From Paracoccaceae bacterium (GTDB lineage: Bacteria > Pseudomonadota > Alphaproteobacteria > Rhodobacterales > Rhodobacteraceae): DNA of 41,618 nucleotides. The DNA is taken from contig JALQYS010000474.1 of NCBI GenBank assembly GCA_023254015.1, forward strand, positions 1-41,618, written 5' to 3'. Made by a program: the position numbers and the translations under genes. The notes below the pieces were generated by a model. It was not told the DNA's origin. It was given only the letters and a program-made list of their open reading frames with translations, and made no database searches. This document shows, piece by piece, positions 32,993-40,416 of this stretch (within the stretch, counting starts at the first letter, position 1; the number at the start of each line of letters is the position of its first letter).

Positions 32993-34603
32993 TCAGGCGG
33001 TTTTTAGCGATTCGGCTACGGTCATCTGCGGTCGGCCTGCCGAGGCGACGTCCGCTGTCCGAAAGGCGGCCAGCGTTGCCCCGCCCGCCAAAGGCACAAA
33101 ACGACAGGTCACAAGCCTGCCATCCACAAGCCGCGCCTCGCCACGCCAGGTCACCCTGTTGCCAACGGTCGAGATGAATTCTTCCGCCTCTGACCAGATA
33201 GTCGCCGGGGCAGACTGTGCCCGCCAATGGGCTGCCACCGTCTTGATGGTTTCCGGCTTCAGCCCACCTTCCGGCTCATGCGCCCAGAGCCTCGCATAGG
33301 CAAGGTTTGACATGACAAACTGGCCCGATGAGGAGAAGACTGCCACTGCCTCCTCCATCTCGTCAATCACCGCCTGGCCAAGTTCCAGATCCAGACGATA
33401 GCGGCGATTGCGCGTGACCTCGTTCGTAATGTCCTCAATCATCAACGCCAGCGCCCCGTTCGGATGTGGCCTGCCGATCACCTTGAACGTCTGACCGTCT
33501 GGCAGGTTCCAGGTTTCCTCATACAGCCCCGAAGCTGCTGCCTTCTCCATCTCCACCAATTGCCGCCGCCAACTGCGATAGTCCTTGGGTTCAGGAATCA
33601 TGTTGCGGTCGCGCAGCGCATCCAGAACCGACAGCAAGGAAGGCCGCATCGAAAGGAAGTCCGGCGGCAGGCCTGTCAGGTCCAACAGGGCCGGGTTGAA
33701 AAGCTGCAACTGCCGCTGCCGGTCAAAGATTGCCAGCCCGATGGGCAACTGCGCGAAGGTCTTGCTCAGCGTCTGCATGAAGTCGCGCAGCGCGCTCTCG
33801 GCGTTGACCGCCGCATCCGCCGGCAGTGCGAACATCAAACGCGCTCCGTCACTTTCAACCCCGATCAGATCAAACCAGCTTTGGCCCTGATCGGCATCGC
33901 TCAGCACCGCCCTTTGTCCCCGGACCGAGCCCTGCGTTGCCAGCTGTTCGAAAAGCCTTGGCAAGGGCCAACCCAGCTCGCGCCCGCCCGTCAGGCTTGA
34001 CATGGCTTTCAAAAGATAGGCGGCATTGGCCCAGACCACGTCTCCTTGCGCATCCTCGCGCCAGATCAGCACCGGGGTTTGCGCCAGGACATCGCGCAGA
34101 TCCTCGACCTCTTCCGTCAGGGCCTGAAAGGCCAAGGCATCGGCCCCTGTCATCCGCGCGTCCCTGGACGGGTCGCTCAACGCGATGCGGGTGATCCCAC
34201 CCGTCAGGCTGGCCGTCAGCAGCAGAGTGCCCTTTGCCGTCTTGCCCGACAGAATGATCTGGCCCTTTTCCTCCAACCGGCCCAGCTCTTCCCGCACATC
34301 TGAGAAATGAGCGGAAAGATAACCCAGCAGCCTTGGCCAAGCGCTTCCCTTGCCCCGACTCGCCGCCAGGATCTGCCGCGCGCCCGGGGTTGCATCCAGC
34401 AGAGCCTCGCCATCGAACAGGAAAACTGTCTCTCCGGTCGCCTCGCCCGTCCTGCCGGCGTCGGCAAAGATTGATTCACTGTGGCGCTGCCCCGGGCCCT
34501 TCAGGGCATTGACGACAAGAAGCGCTGCAACAGCGGCCACGACGGCGATCAGCAACAAGGCAAGTGCAAGCAACCAGTCCAAACCGCTCTCCCGGCCAAA
34601 CAC
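32993..34603 (-). CDS. membrane-anchored multi-PAS protein in DivL position, no kinase domain
   Basis: Sensor-like protein of about 536 residues. One N-terminal membrane helix at about 9-34 (LLALALLLIAVVAAVAALLVV), then about three to four PAS-like units: about 55-130, about 170-265 (LAQTPVLIWREDAQGDVVWAN), about 290-400 (LPIGLAIFDRQRQLQLFNPA) and about 415-515 (MEEAVAVFSSSGQFVMSN). It ends right after the last PAS unit; there is no His-box or ATPase domain and only 39 nt before tsaE, so no frameshifted remnant is hidden. In rhizobia the gene at this place is, from memory, the CckA-pathway sensor DivL; this looks like a kinase-less relative. Start GTG 34603 lies in a hairpin; TTG at codon 8, after CGGGAGAGCGGT, is an alternative. 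Confidence 0.8.
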   Translation of the reverse strand: MFGRESGLDWLLALALLLIAVVAAVAALLVVNALKGPGQRHSESIFADAGRTGEATGETVFLFDGEALLDATPGARQILAASRGKGSAWPRLLGYLSAHFSDVREELGRLEEKGQIILSGKTAKGTLLLTASLTGGITRIALSDPSRDARMTGADALAFQALTEEVEDLRDVLAQTPVLIWREDAQGDVVWANAAYLLKAMSSLTGGRELGWPLPRLFEQLATQGSVRGQRAVLSDADQGQSWFDLIGVESDGARLMFALPADAAVNAESALRDFMQTLSKTFAQLPIGLAIFDRQRQLQLFNPALLDLTGLPPDFLSMRPSLLSVLDALRDRNMIPEPKDYRSWRRQLVEMEKAAASGLYEETWNLPDGQTFKVIGRPHPNGALALMIEDITNEVTRNRRYRLDLELGQAVIDEMEEAVAVFSSSGQFVMSNLAYARLWAHEPEGGLKPETIKTVAAHWRAQSAPATIWSEAEEFISTVGNRVTWRGEARLVDGRLVTCRFVPLAGGATLAAFRTADVASAGRPQMTVAESLKTA

Positions 34604-34619
34604 CCTGGATTGGGTGTTT
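34598..34619 (-). promoter_or_regulatory. hairpin sequestering the PAS-gene GTG start
   Basis: AAACACCC (34598-34605 on the plus strand) and GGGTGTTT (34612-34619) are perfect 8-bp arms with a 6-nt loop. The predicted GTG start (34603-34601) is in the 3' arm on the mRNA. It could control translation of the PAS gene or attenuate read-through from regB. Confidence 0.45.
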
Positions 34620-34681
34620 TCCTCAATTCAATCGCAACTTAGGGCTGAGAGGGTTAACAGGCGATTAAGAACAGGTCGGCC

Positions 34682-36064
34682 TCAGCGGATTATCTCGTTT
34701 TCGCCAAGGGCCTCCCCCCGCTTGCCGACGATCCGGTCGAGCGGCCAGACCGCCTCGACAATGGCGCCAGAGCGTTCGGGGCGTTCACCCGGGCTCAGGA
34801 ACGGATCGGCCGCATTGGCAAAGGCCAGTTCCGCCCCCGTCCGCTCCAGCAGTGTCTTGGCGATGAACAGGCCCAGCCCCATGCCCTCATACCCCGGGCG
34901 CCGCACCGCGCCGACGTCATCGCGCCTTGCCCGCAGGAACGGATCGCCCAGCCGTCCGATGACATGGGTCGGGAAGCCCGCTCCGTCGTCGATGATCCGC
35001 AGCGTCAACGTGTCATCGGTCCAGACCGCATCCACCCAGACTTGCGACCGGGCGAAATCAACGGCGTTCTGCACCAGATTGCGCAGGCCGTGTATCAGCT
35101 CGGGCCGTCGAAGGATATTCGGCTCGCCGGTGCGGGTGCCAAAAGCCGGACCGACGGAGAAATTCACCTTCTTTCCCCGCTCCAGATGCGGTTCAGCCGC
35201 CTCGTGCAGAACGGCGCCCAGTGGGGCCTGCCGCATGTGAAGATCGTCCTTGCCCGCCTTGCCCATGGACCGCAGGATATCCCGGCAGCGGTCGGCCTGC
35301 TGATGGATCAACCGCGCGTCCTCGGCCAGATCGGGCCGGTCCGACAATTCGTCCAGCATCTCGGCGCTGACCATCTTGATCGTTGCCAGAGGTGTGCCCA
35401 ATTCATGCGCGGCTGCCGCAACCACCCCGCCCAGATCGGTCAGCTTCTGCTCCCGCGCAAGCGCCATCTGCGTTGCCAGAAGCGCATCCGACATTGACCG
35501 CTTTTCGGAGGCGACACGATGCGAATAGATCCCCATGAACACGATGCTGATGACCAGAGACAGCAAAAAGCCGAAACCGATCAGCGGCGGCACCGTGATT
35601 GACGCGCCGGCGACCTGCAAAGGCACATAGGCCACTGCCAGGATCGTGACAAAGGCAAGTGCCAGCCCCCCCAGAAACAGCGTGGCACGCAGCGGCAGGG
35701 TGCTGGCCGAAACTGTCACCGGCGCCAGGATCAGCACGGCGAAGGGGTTCGAAAGTCCACCCGTGAGGAACAAAAGGAAGGCCAGCTGCGACAGGTCGAA
35801 CACCAGCGCCACCAGCGCCTCGGTCCGGTTCAGCCGCTTGTTGGCCGGATAGACGGCCACCAGCACCAGATTTGCGATCACGGCCGCCCCGACGGCGACA
35901 AGGCACAGTCCCAGAGGCAGTGCGACGTCATAGACCTGACTCGCCACGGCAATCGCCAGCAATTGCCCTCCGATCGCCATCCAGCGCAGCAAGACCAGCG
36001 TCTGCAGCCGCAGCCAATCGCTGCGGGCGGGGTTGAAATCTGCGATACTTCCGTTCTCTTGCAT
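34682..36064 (-). CDS. regB: redox-sensing histidine kinase RegB (PrrB)
   Basis: Sensor of the RegB/RegA (PrrB/PrrA) system that controls photosynthesis, CO2 and N2 fixation and respiration genes in response to oxygen. 460 residues. Six hydrophobic segments at about 24-180 form the membrane domain, including the quinone-site motif GGLSNPFA (102-109). The His-box AAHELGTPLATIK places the phospho-His at 220. The redox-active Cys lies at 260 (QADRCRDIL), as in studied RegB. The C-terminal ATPase shows NLVQNAVDFA, IIDDGAGFP and GMGLGLFIAKTLLERTGA. It is divergent from senC-regA (83 nt), the classical arrangement. Confidence 0.96.
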   Translation of the reverse strand: MQENGSIADFNPARSDWLRLQTLVLLRWMAIGGQLLAIAVASQVYDVALPLGLCLVAVGAAVIANLVLVAVYPANKRLNRTEALVALVFDLSQLAFLLFLTGGLSNPFAVLILAPVTVSASTLPLRATLFLGGLALAFVTILAVAYVPLQVAGASITVPPLIGFGFLLSLVISIVFMGIYSHRVASEKRSMSDALLATQMALAREQKLTDLGGVVAAAAHELGTPLATIKMVSAEMLDELSDRPDLAEDARLIHQQADRCRDILRSMGKAGKDDLHMRQAPLGAVLHEAAEPHLERGKKVNFSVGPAFGTRTGEPNILRRPELIHGLRNLVQNAVDFARSQVWVDAVWTDDTLTLRIIDDGAGFPTHVIGRLGDPFLRARRDDVGAVRRPGYEGMGLGLFIAKTLLERTGAELAFANAADPFLSPGERPERSGAIVEAVWPLDRIVGKRGEALGENEIIR

Positions 36065-36147
36065 GACAATCGGCCTTGATGCGCGTCCTGTGATTGATAA
36101 GGCTGTGGAAACAGCGGTTCAACGCGAACCTGAAAGCGGGGTCTGAG

Positions 36148-36768
36148 ATGACAAGATTTTATGCCGGCGTTGCGGTGGTTGCCGTCGCGGCTTTGCTGGG
36201 GGGCACCTGGTGGGCCATCCAGGCCAATCAGGCGGATGATCCCTTCGTCGCGTGCCGCGCGAGTGCCGTCGGTGGTGGGGCCATCGGTGGCCCGCTGTCG
36301 CTGGTCAATGGCGACGGAAAGGCCGTGACCGATGCCGATATCTTCACCAAGCCGACGCTTCTTTACTTTGGCTACACCTTCTGCCCCGACGTCTGCCCGA
36401 TGGACAACGCCCGCAACGCCGAAGCGGTGGACATTCTGGACGAGCGCGGCATCGACGTGCAGCCCGCCTTCATCTCCATCGACCCCGCACGCGACACAGT
36501 CGAGGTGGTGCGCGATTTCGCCGCCAACCTGCACCCCAAGATGATCGGCCTGACCGGCAGCGAAGATCAGGTGAAAGCCGCTTCGCAGGCCTACAAGACC
36601 TATTTCAAGAAGCAGGAGGCGACGGACGGCTATTATCTCGTCGATCATTCCACTTTTACATATCTCGTGCTGCCGAAGATTGGATTCGTCGAATTCTTCA
36701 AACGCGAAGATACCGCGGCCGATATGGCAGACCGCACGGCCTGCTTTGTGGAAAAGGCAGGCGGCTGA
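36148..36768 (+). CDS. senC: SCO1/SenC/PrrC family copper chaperone
   Basis: Membrane-anchored thioredoxin-fold protein needed for copper delivery to cytochrome c oxidase and, in Rhodobacter, for redox signalling to RegB. From the ATG at 36148 it is 206 residues: one N-terminal membrane helix (about 5-25), then the periplasmic domain with the copper ligands Cys79 and Cys83 (FCPDVCP) and His167 (VDHSTF), and the ISIDPARD segment. An in-frame codon at 36094 would lengthen it without a ribosome-binding site. It precedes regA by 69 nt. Confidence 0.95.
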   Translation: MTRFYAGVAVVAVAALLGGTWWAIQANQADDPFVACRASAVGGGAIGGPLSLVNGDGKAVTDADIFTKPTLLYFGYTFCPDVCPMDNARNAEAVDILDERGIDVQPAFISIDPARDTVEVVRDFAANLHPKMIGLTGSEDQVKAASQAYKTYFKKQEATDGYYLVDHSTFTYLVLPKIGFVEFFKREDTAADMADRTACFVEKAGG

Positions 36769-36837
36769 TCCGTGGAATTTGACCCCGCCGTTTCAAGGCA
36801 CTAGGTTTTGACGCAGAACAATGGCAAGGAACGCGGA

Positions 36838-37392
36838 ATGCAGGAAGAAGCCCCAGCCGAACTTGGCGCAGATCGCAGCCTTCTTCTGGTTGATGACGAC
36901 GAAGCCTTTGTGAAACGTCTGGCCAAGGCCATGGAAAAGCGCGGCTTCGTTCCCGAAACAGCGGGCAGCGTTGCGGCGGGCCGCGCCATCGCCGTTTCCC
37001 GCCCCCCTGCCTATGCGGTTGTCGACCTGCGGCTGGAAGATGGCAACGGGCTTGATGTGGTCGAAACCCTGCGCGAGAGCCGCCCCGATTGCCGCATTGT
37101 CGTCCTGACCGGCTATGGCGCAATTGCCACCGCCGTGGCCGCAGTGAAATTCGGGGCGACGGATTACCTGTCAAAGCCGGCCGATGCCAATGACATCACG
37201 AATGCCCTTTTGGCAAAGGGCGAAATGATGCCGGCCCCTCCGGAAAACCCGATGTCGGCCGACCGTGTGCGTTGGGAGCATATCCAGCGGGTCTATGAGA
37301 TGTGCGATCGCAATGTCTCGGAAACCGCAAGACGTCTTTCGATGCACCGGCGCACCTTGCAGCGTATATTGGCAAAGCGCAGCCCGAAATAA
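36838..37392 (+). CDS. regA: redox response regulator RegA (PrrA)
   Basis: DNA-binding response regulator phosphorylated by RegB. From the ATG at 36838 (after AAGGAACGCGGA) it is 184 residues, the usual length. Receiver residues: acidic pocket DDDE (19-22), phospho-acceptor Asp63 (VVDLRLEDG), Thr in VLTGYG and Lys in YLSKPAD. A Pro-rich linker (PAPPENP) leads to a Fis-type helix-turn-helix at about 155-180 (NVSETARRLSMHRRTLQRIL), nearly invariant across Rhodobacterales. A TTG at 36808 is an upstream alternative. It is downstream of senC and upstream of hvrA. Confidence 0.97.
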   Translation: MQEEAPAELGADRSLLLVDDDEAFVKRLAKAMEKRGFVPETAGSVAAGRAIAVSRPPAYAVVDLRLEDGNGLDVVETLRESRPDCRIVVLTGYGAIATAVAAVKFGATDYLSKPADANDITNALLAKGEMMPAPPENPMSADRVRWEHIQRVYEMCDRNVSETARRLSMHRRTLQRILAKRSPK

Positions 37393-37400
37393 CGATATCC

Positions 37401-37428
37401 TTGCAAATTCCAATCCATGGCATAAAAG
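37401..37428 (+). promoter_or_regulatory. predicted promoter of hvrA
   Basis: TTGCAA (37401-37406, 4/6), 16-nt spacer, TAAAAG (37423-37428, 4/6), in the 67-nt gap after regA. It would let hvrA be expressed apart from regA. Pattern match only. Confidence 0.35.
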
Positions 37429-37459
37429 AGCGAAGGTTGATCTTTGAAAGGATGCCGCA

Positions 37460-37780
37460 ATGGCAATGAACCTTGAAGCGCTTTCTCTAAGAGAACTTAA
37501 GGATCTGCATGCGCAAGTGGCCAGGGCTATTGCGACTTATGAAGAACGCAAAAAGATGGAAGCCCTTGCAGAGCTTGAAGAAAAAGCGCGCGAAATGGGT
37601 TTTTCCCTTGCTGAGCTGACCGGCGTTTCGGTGGTCAAGGCGCGCAAGCGCGCCCCTGCAAAGGCAAGATATGCCAATCCTGAAAATGCCTCTGACACCT
37701 GGTCGGGCCGCGGTCGTCGCCCGCGTTGGTTCGACGCGGCGCTCAAGGCAGGCAAAAGCCCCGAAGATCTGGCGATCTGA
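37460..37780 (+). CDS. hvrA: H-NS family histone-like regulator HvrA
   Basis: Nucleoid protein that, in Rhodobacter capsulatus, activates light-harvesting genes in dim light and affects nitrogen fixation. 106 residues: an N-terminal oligomerisation helix (about 3-47, rich in Glu/Lys) and the H-NS C-terminal DNA-binding motif at 71-90 (YANPENASDTWSGRGRRPRW). The start follows GAAAGGATGCCGCA. Its place right after regA and near ahcY matches the R. capsulatus locus. It ends 2 nt from the convergent HD-domain gene, with no terminator visible. Confidence 0.93.
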   Translation: MAMNLEALSLRELKDLHAQVARAIATYEERKKMEALAELEEKAREMGFSLAELTGVSVVKARKRAPAKARYANPENASDTWSGRGRRPRWFDAALKAGKSPEDLAI

Positions 37781-37782
37781 TC

Positions 37783-38373
37783 CTAGAAAAGCGCCAGCAA
37801 TGCCCGATGGCGCGCAACAAAAGCCTCCCGCACTTTTGCGGGGGGCTCAAGCCTGATTGCAAGCCCGCGCATCAGGCCTGAATTGGGCCGACCGAATAAT
37901 CTGTCGGCTTCGGCTTCGGAAAATCCCGCAATCTGAACGGCTTCCAGCCAGGCCGAAATATGGTCGGCTGCCTTGATGGCTTTCTTTATGGCCAGGGGCA
38001 GTTGCGCGGGCAGGCCAAAGCGCAAATGCACCGCGGCGGTCAGCCGGGCGTCAAGCTCGCCATATTGCGCCCCGATCGCGGCTTTTACCGGGCTTATCAT
38101 GTCACCGATCACATATTCCGGCGCATCATGCAAAAGTGCCGCCAATTGCCAGCGCGGGGCAATTCCCGGATTTTGCCGGCTGAAGATTTCCTCAACCAGA
38201 AGGGAATGTTCGGCCACCGAATAGGGCCAGTCGCCCCGGGTCTGTCCGTTCCAGCGCGCCACGAAGGCCAGGCCATGGGCGATATCCTCGATCTCGATGT
38301 CCATCGGGGTCGGGTCCAGCAGATCCAGCCTGCGACCCGACAACATGCGCTGCCAGGCGCGGGGTTGTTTCAT
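37783..38373 (-). CDS. HD-domain phosphohydrolase (YfbR/5'-nucleotidase-like)
   Basis: Predicted metal-dependent phosphohydrolase; YfbR-type relatives dephosphorylate deoxynucleoside monophosphates, but the substrate here is unknown. From the ATG at 38373, after CGAGGTAGACCG, it is 196 residues. HD-domain metal ligands: His56 (AEHSLLV) and His82-Asp83 (LLHDAPEYVIGD), with IKAADHISAWLEA later supplying the last Asp. The much longer open frame that continues upstream is antisense to ahcY and is not coding. It is divergent from ahcY and convergent with hvrA. Confidence 0.88.
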   Translation of the reverse strand: MKQPRAWQRMLSGRRLDLLDPTPMDIEIEDIAHGLAFVARWNGQTRGDWPYSVAEHSLLVEEIFSRQNPGIAPRWQLAALLHDAPEYVIGDMISPVKAAIGAQYGELDARLTAAVHLRFGLPAQLPLAIKKAIKAADHISAWLEAVQIAGFSEAEADRLFGRPNSGLMRGLAIRLEPPAKVREAFVARHRALLALF

Positions 38374-38386
38374 CGGTCTACCTCGG

Positions 38387-38415
38387 TTGTCGAAACGGCC
38401 TGACAATGCTATCTG
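38387..38415 (+). promoter_or_regulatory. weak candidate promoter of ahcY
   Basis: TTGTCG (38387-38392) and TATCTG (38410-38415) with a 17-nt spacer, about 33 nt before the ahcY start. The match is low (4/6 and 3/6). The 75-nt leader gap is too short for, and does not resemble, the SAH riboswitch found before ahcY in other proteobacteria. Confidence 0.25.
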
Positions 38416-38448
38416 CCCTGCAATCAAAGGATCAAGGAGAGCGCCGTG

Positions 38449-39849
38449 ATGGCCGCCGATTATGTTGTCAAGGATATCGCTCTGGCCGAGTTCGGCCGCA
38501 AGGAGCTGACTATTGCCGAAACGGAAATGCCGGGTCTCATGGCCTGCCGCGAGGAATTCGGGCCGTCGCAGCCGCTGAAGGGCGCGCGGATCGCGGGTTC
38601 GCTGCACATGACGATCCAGACCGGTGTGCTGATCGAAACGCTCAAGGCGCTGGGTGCCGATGTGCGCTGGGCCTCGTGCAACATCTTCTCGACCCAGGAC
38701 CACGCTGCTGCCGCCATTGCCCAATCGGGCACCCCGGTTTTCGCCATCAAGGGCGAAAGCCTTGAAGAATACTGGGATTACACCGACCGCATCTTCCAAT
38801 TCGGCGGCGAGGGTGGCACCTGCAACATGATCCTCGACGATGGCGGCGACGCCACGCTTTACATCCTTCTGGGTGCGCGGGTTGAGGCGGGCGAGAAAGA
38901 CCTGATCGAAACCCCCACCTCGGAAGAGGAAATCTGCCTGTTCAACCAGATCAAGAAGCGCCTTGCGGCCTCGCCCGGCTGGTTCACCAAACAGCGTGCC
39001 GAAATTCGCGGTGTGTCGGAAGAGACCACGACCGGCGTGCATCGTCTTTACGAGCTGCACAAGAAGGGCCAGCTGCCCTTCCCGGCGATCAACGTCAACG
39101 ACAGCGTCACCAAGTCGAAGTTCGACAACAAATACGGCTGCAAGGAATCGCTGGTTGACGGTATCCGCCGCGCCACCGACACCATGATGGCCGGCAAGGT
39201 GGCCGTGGTTTGCGGCTATGGCGACGTGGGCAAGGGCTCGGCCGCCAGTCTGCGCGGTGCGGGCGCCCGGGTGAAAGTCACCGACGTGGACCCGATCTGC
39301 GCGCTGCAGGCCGCGATGGACGGGTTTGAAGTGACCCTTCTGGAAGACGAAGTTGCGACCGCCGACATCTTCATCACCACCACCGGCAACAAGGACGTGA
39401 TCCGCATCGAGCATATGCGCGAGATGAAGGATATGGCCATCGTCGGCAACATCGGCCACTTCGACAACGAAATCCAGGTTGCCAGCCTTCGCAACCACAA
39501 ATGGACCAACATCAAGGATCAGGTGGACATGATCGAGATGCCCTCGGGCAGCCGCATCATCCTGTTGTCCGAAGGCCGCCTGTTGAACCTTGGCAATGCC
39601 ACCGGCCACCCGTCTTTCGTGATGTCGGCCTCTTTCACCAATCAGGTGCTGGCCCAGATCGAGCTTTGGACCAAGGGCAACGACTATGCCCCCGGCGTCT
39701 ACATCCTGCCCAAGGCGCTGGATGAAAAGGTCGCCCGCCTGCATCTGAAAAAGATCGGCGTGAAACTGACCGAGCTGCGCAAGGACCAGGCCGACTATAT
39801 CGGCGTCAAGGTCGAAGGCCCGTTCAAATCGGAACATTACCGCTATTGA
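38449..39849 (+). CDS. ahcY: adenosylhomocysteinase (S-adenosylhomocysteine hydrolase)
   Basis: Hydrolyses SAH to adenosine and homocysteine, removing the product inhibitor of methyltransferases. 466 residues from the ATG at 38449; a GTG one codon upstream shares the AAGGAGA ribosome-binding site, so the start is uncertain by one residue. Family motifs: ACREEFGPSQPLKGARI, SCNIFSTQDHAAAAI, NVNDSVTKSKFDN (substrate and NAD contacts), the NAD-binding GYGDVGKG at 256-263, the TTTGNKDVI segment and the C-terminal KSEHYRY. A terminator follows. ahcY beside the reg genes is the known Rhodobacter arrangement. Confidence 0.98.
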   Translation: MAADYVVKDIALAEFGRKELTIAETEMPGLMACREEFGPSQPLKGARIAGSLHMTIQTGVLIETLKALGADVRWASCNIFSTQDHAAAAIAQSGTPVFAIKGESLEEYWDYTDRIFQFGGEGGTCNMILDDGGDATLYILLGARVEAGEKDLIETPTSEEEICLFNQIKKRLAASPGWFTKQRAEIRGVSEETTTGVHRLYELHKKGQLPFPAINVNDSVTKSKFDNKYGCKESLVDGIRRATDTMMAGKVAVVCGYGDVGKGSAASLRGAGARVKVTDVDPICALQAAMDGFEVTLLEDEVATADIFITTTGNKDVIRIEHMREMKDMAIVGNIGHFDNEIQVASLRNHKWTNIKDQVDMIEMPSGSRIILLSEGRLLNLGNATGHPSFVMSASFTNQVLAQIELWTKGNDYAPGVYILPKALDEKVARLHLKKIGVKLTELRKDQADYIGVKVEGPFKSEHYRY

Positions 39850-39867
39850 TCGCCACCCCATCGGCAG

Positions 39868-39892
39868 AAAAGGGCCCATCACGGGCCCTTTT
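39868..39892 (+). terminator. intrinsic terminator of ahcY
   Basis: AAAAGGGCCC (39868-39877), loop ATCAC, GGGCCCTTTT (39883-39892): a perfect 10-bp stem whose 3' end supplies the T-run. Confidence 0.88.
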
Positions 39893-40003
39893 CCCTGTCC
39901 GGGGGGGAAGGCATGACGACATTTCCCTTTGTCAGGCCCGTCGCCTCACTTAAGCTTGCGGCAAAGCTTCATCCATTGCCGCACGCATCATAAGAGGAAC
40001 ACC

Positions 40004-40345
40004 ATGGGCAAGAGAGACGACCTGATCGCCAAATATGCCGACGATCTGACCAACAAATGCAAGGTCACGCCCGATATGGCGCTTTTGACCAAGGTCACCA
40101 TCGGGTGTGGCCCGTCGATCTATGACAACGATGCCCAGACCGTAGCCGCCACCGACAAGGAAGAGCTTGAGCGGATCAAGAACAACTTCCTCATCAAGAA
40201 ACTGGGTCTGACCGACGGCCCTGCCCTGACCGACGGCCTCAACGCCGCCATTGACACCTATGGCAAATCTGAGCGCAACAAGTATCGCGCCGTGTTCTAT
40301 TACCTTCTCGTCAAGCATTTCGGCAAGGAAGCCGCCTACAAGTAA
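40004..40345 (+). CDS. DUF2853 family protein
   Basis: Small cytoplasmic protein of unknown function, common in alphaproteobacteria. From the ATG at 40004, after TAAGAGGAACACC, it is 113 residues, the family's usual length. It is helical and charged, with KVTPDMALLTKVTIGCGPSIY as the most typical segment and RNKYRAVFYYLLVKHFGK near the end. A longer frame beginning at 39929 lacks a ribosome-binding site. It stands alone between two terminators, so it is probably monocistronic. I do not assign a role. Confidence 0.85.
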   Translation: MGKRDDLIAKYADDLTNKCKVTPDMALLTKVTIGCGPSIYDNDAQTVAATDKEELERIKNNFLIKKLGLTDGPALTDGLNAAIDTYGKSERNKYRAVFYYLLVKHFGKEAAYK

Positions 40346-40373
40346 GGCGTATCTGCCATTGAACTTTCCCATC

Positions 40374-40405
40374 CGGGCGGCCATTGTGCCGCCCGTTCGT
40401 TTTCG
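40374..40405 (+). terminator. intrinsic terminator of the DUF2853 gene
   Basis: CGGGCGGC (40374-40381) and GCCGCCCG (40388-40395) form an 8-bp stem with a 6-nt loop, followed by TTCGTTTTC. It ends 12 nt before the MFS gene start. Confidence 0.75.
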
Positions 40406-40416
40406 GGAAAGTGCCG

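Noticed and set aside
38374..38448. SAH or SAM/SAH riboswitch before ahcY
   Set aside because: Only 75 nt are available and I could not find the expected stems or pseudoknot; only a weak promoter pattern is visible.
37783..39882. A 699-codon open frame on the minus strand
   Set aside because: The part beyond the HD-domain gene is antisense to ahcY, one of the best-conserved genes of the window, and follows the common high-GC shadow pattern.
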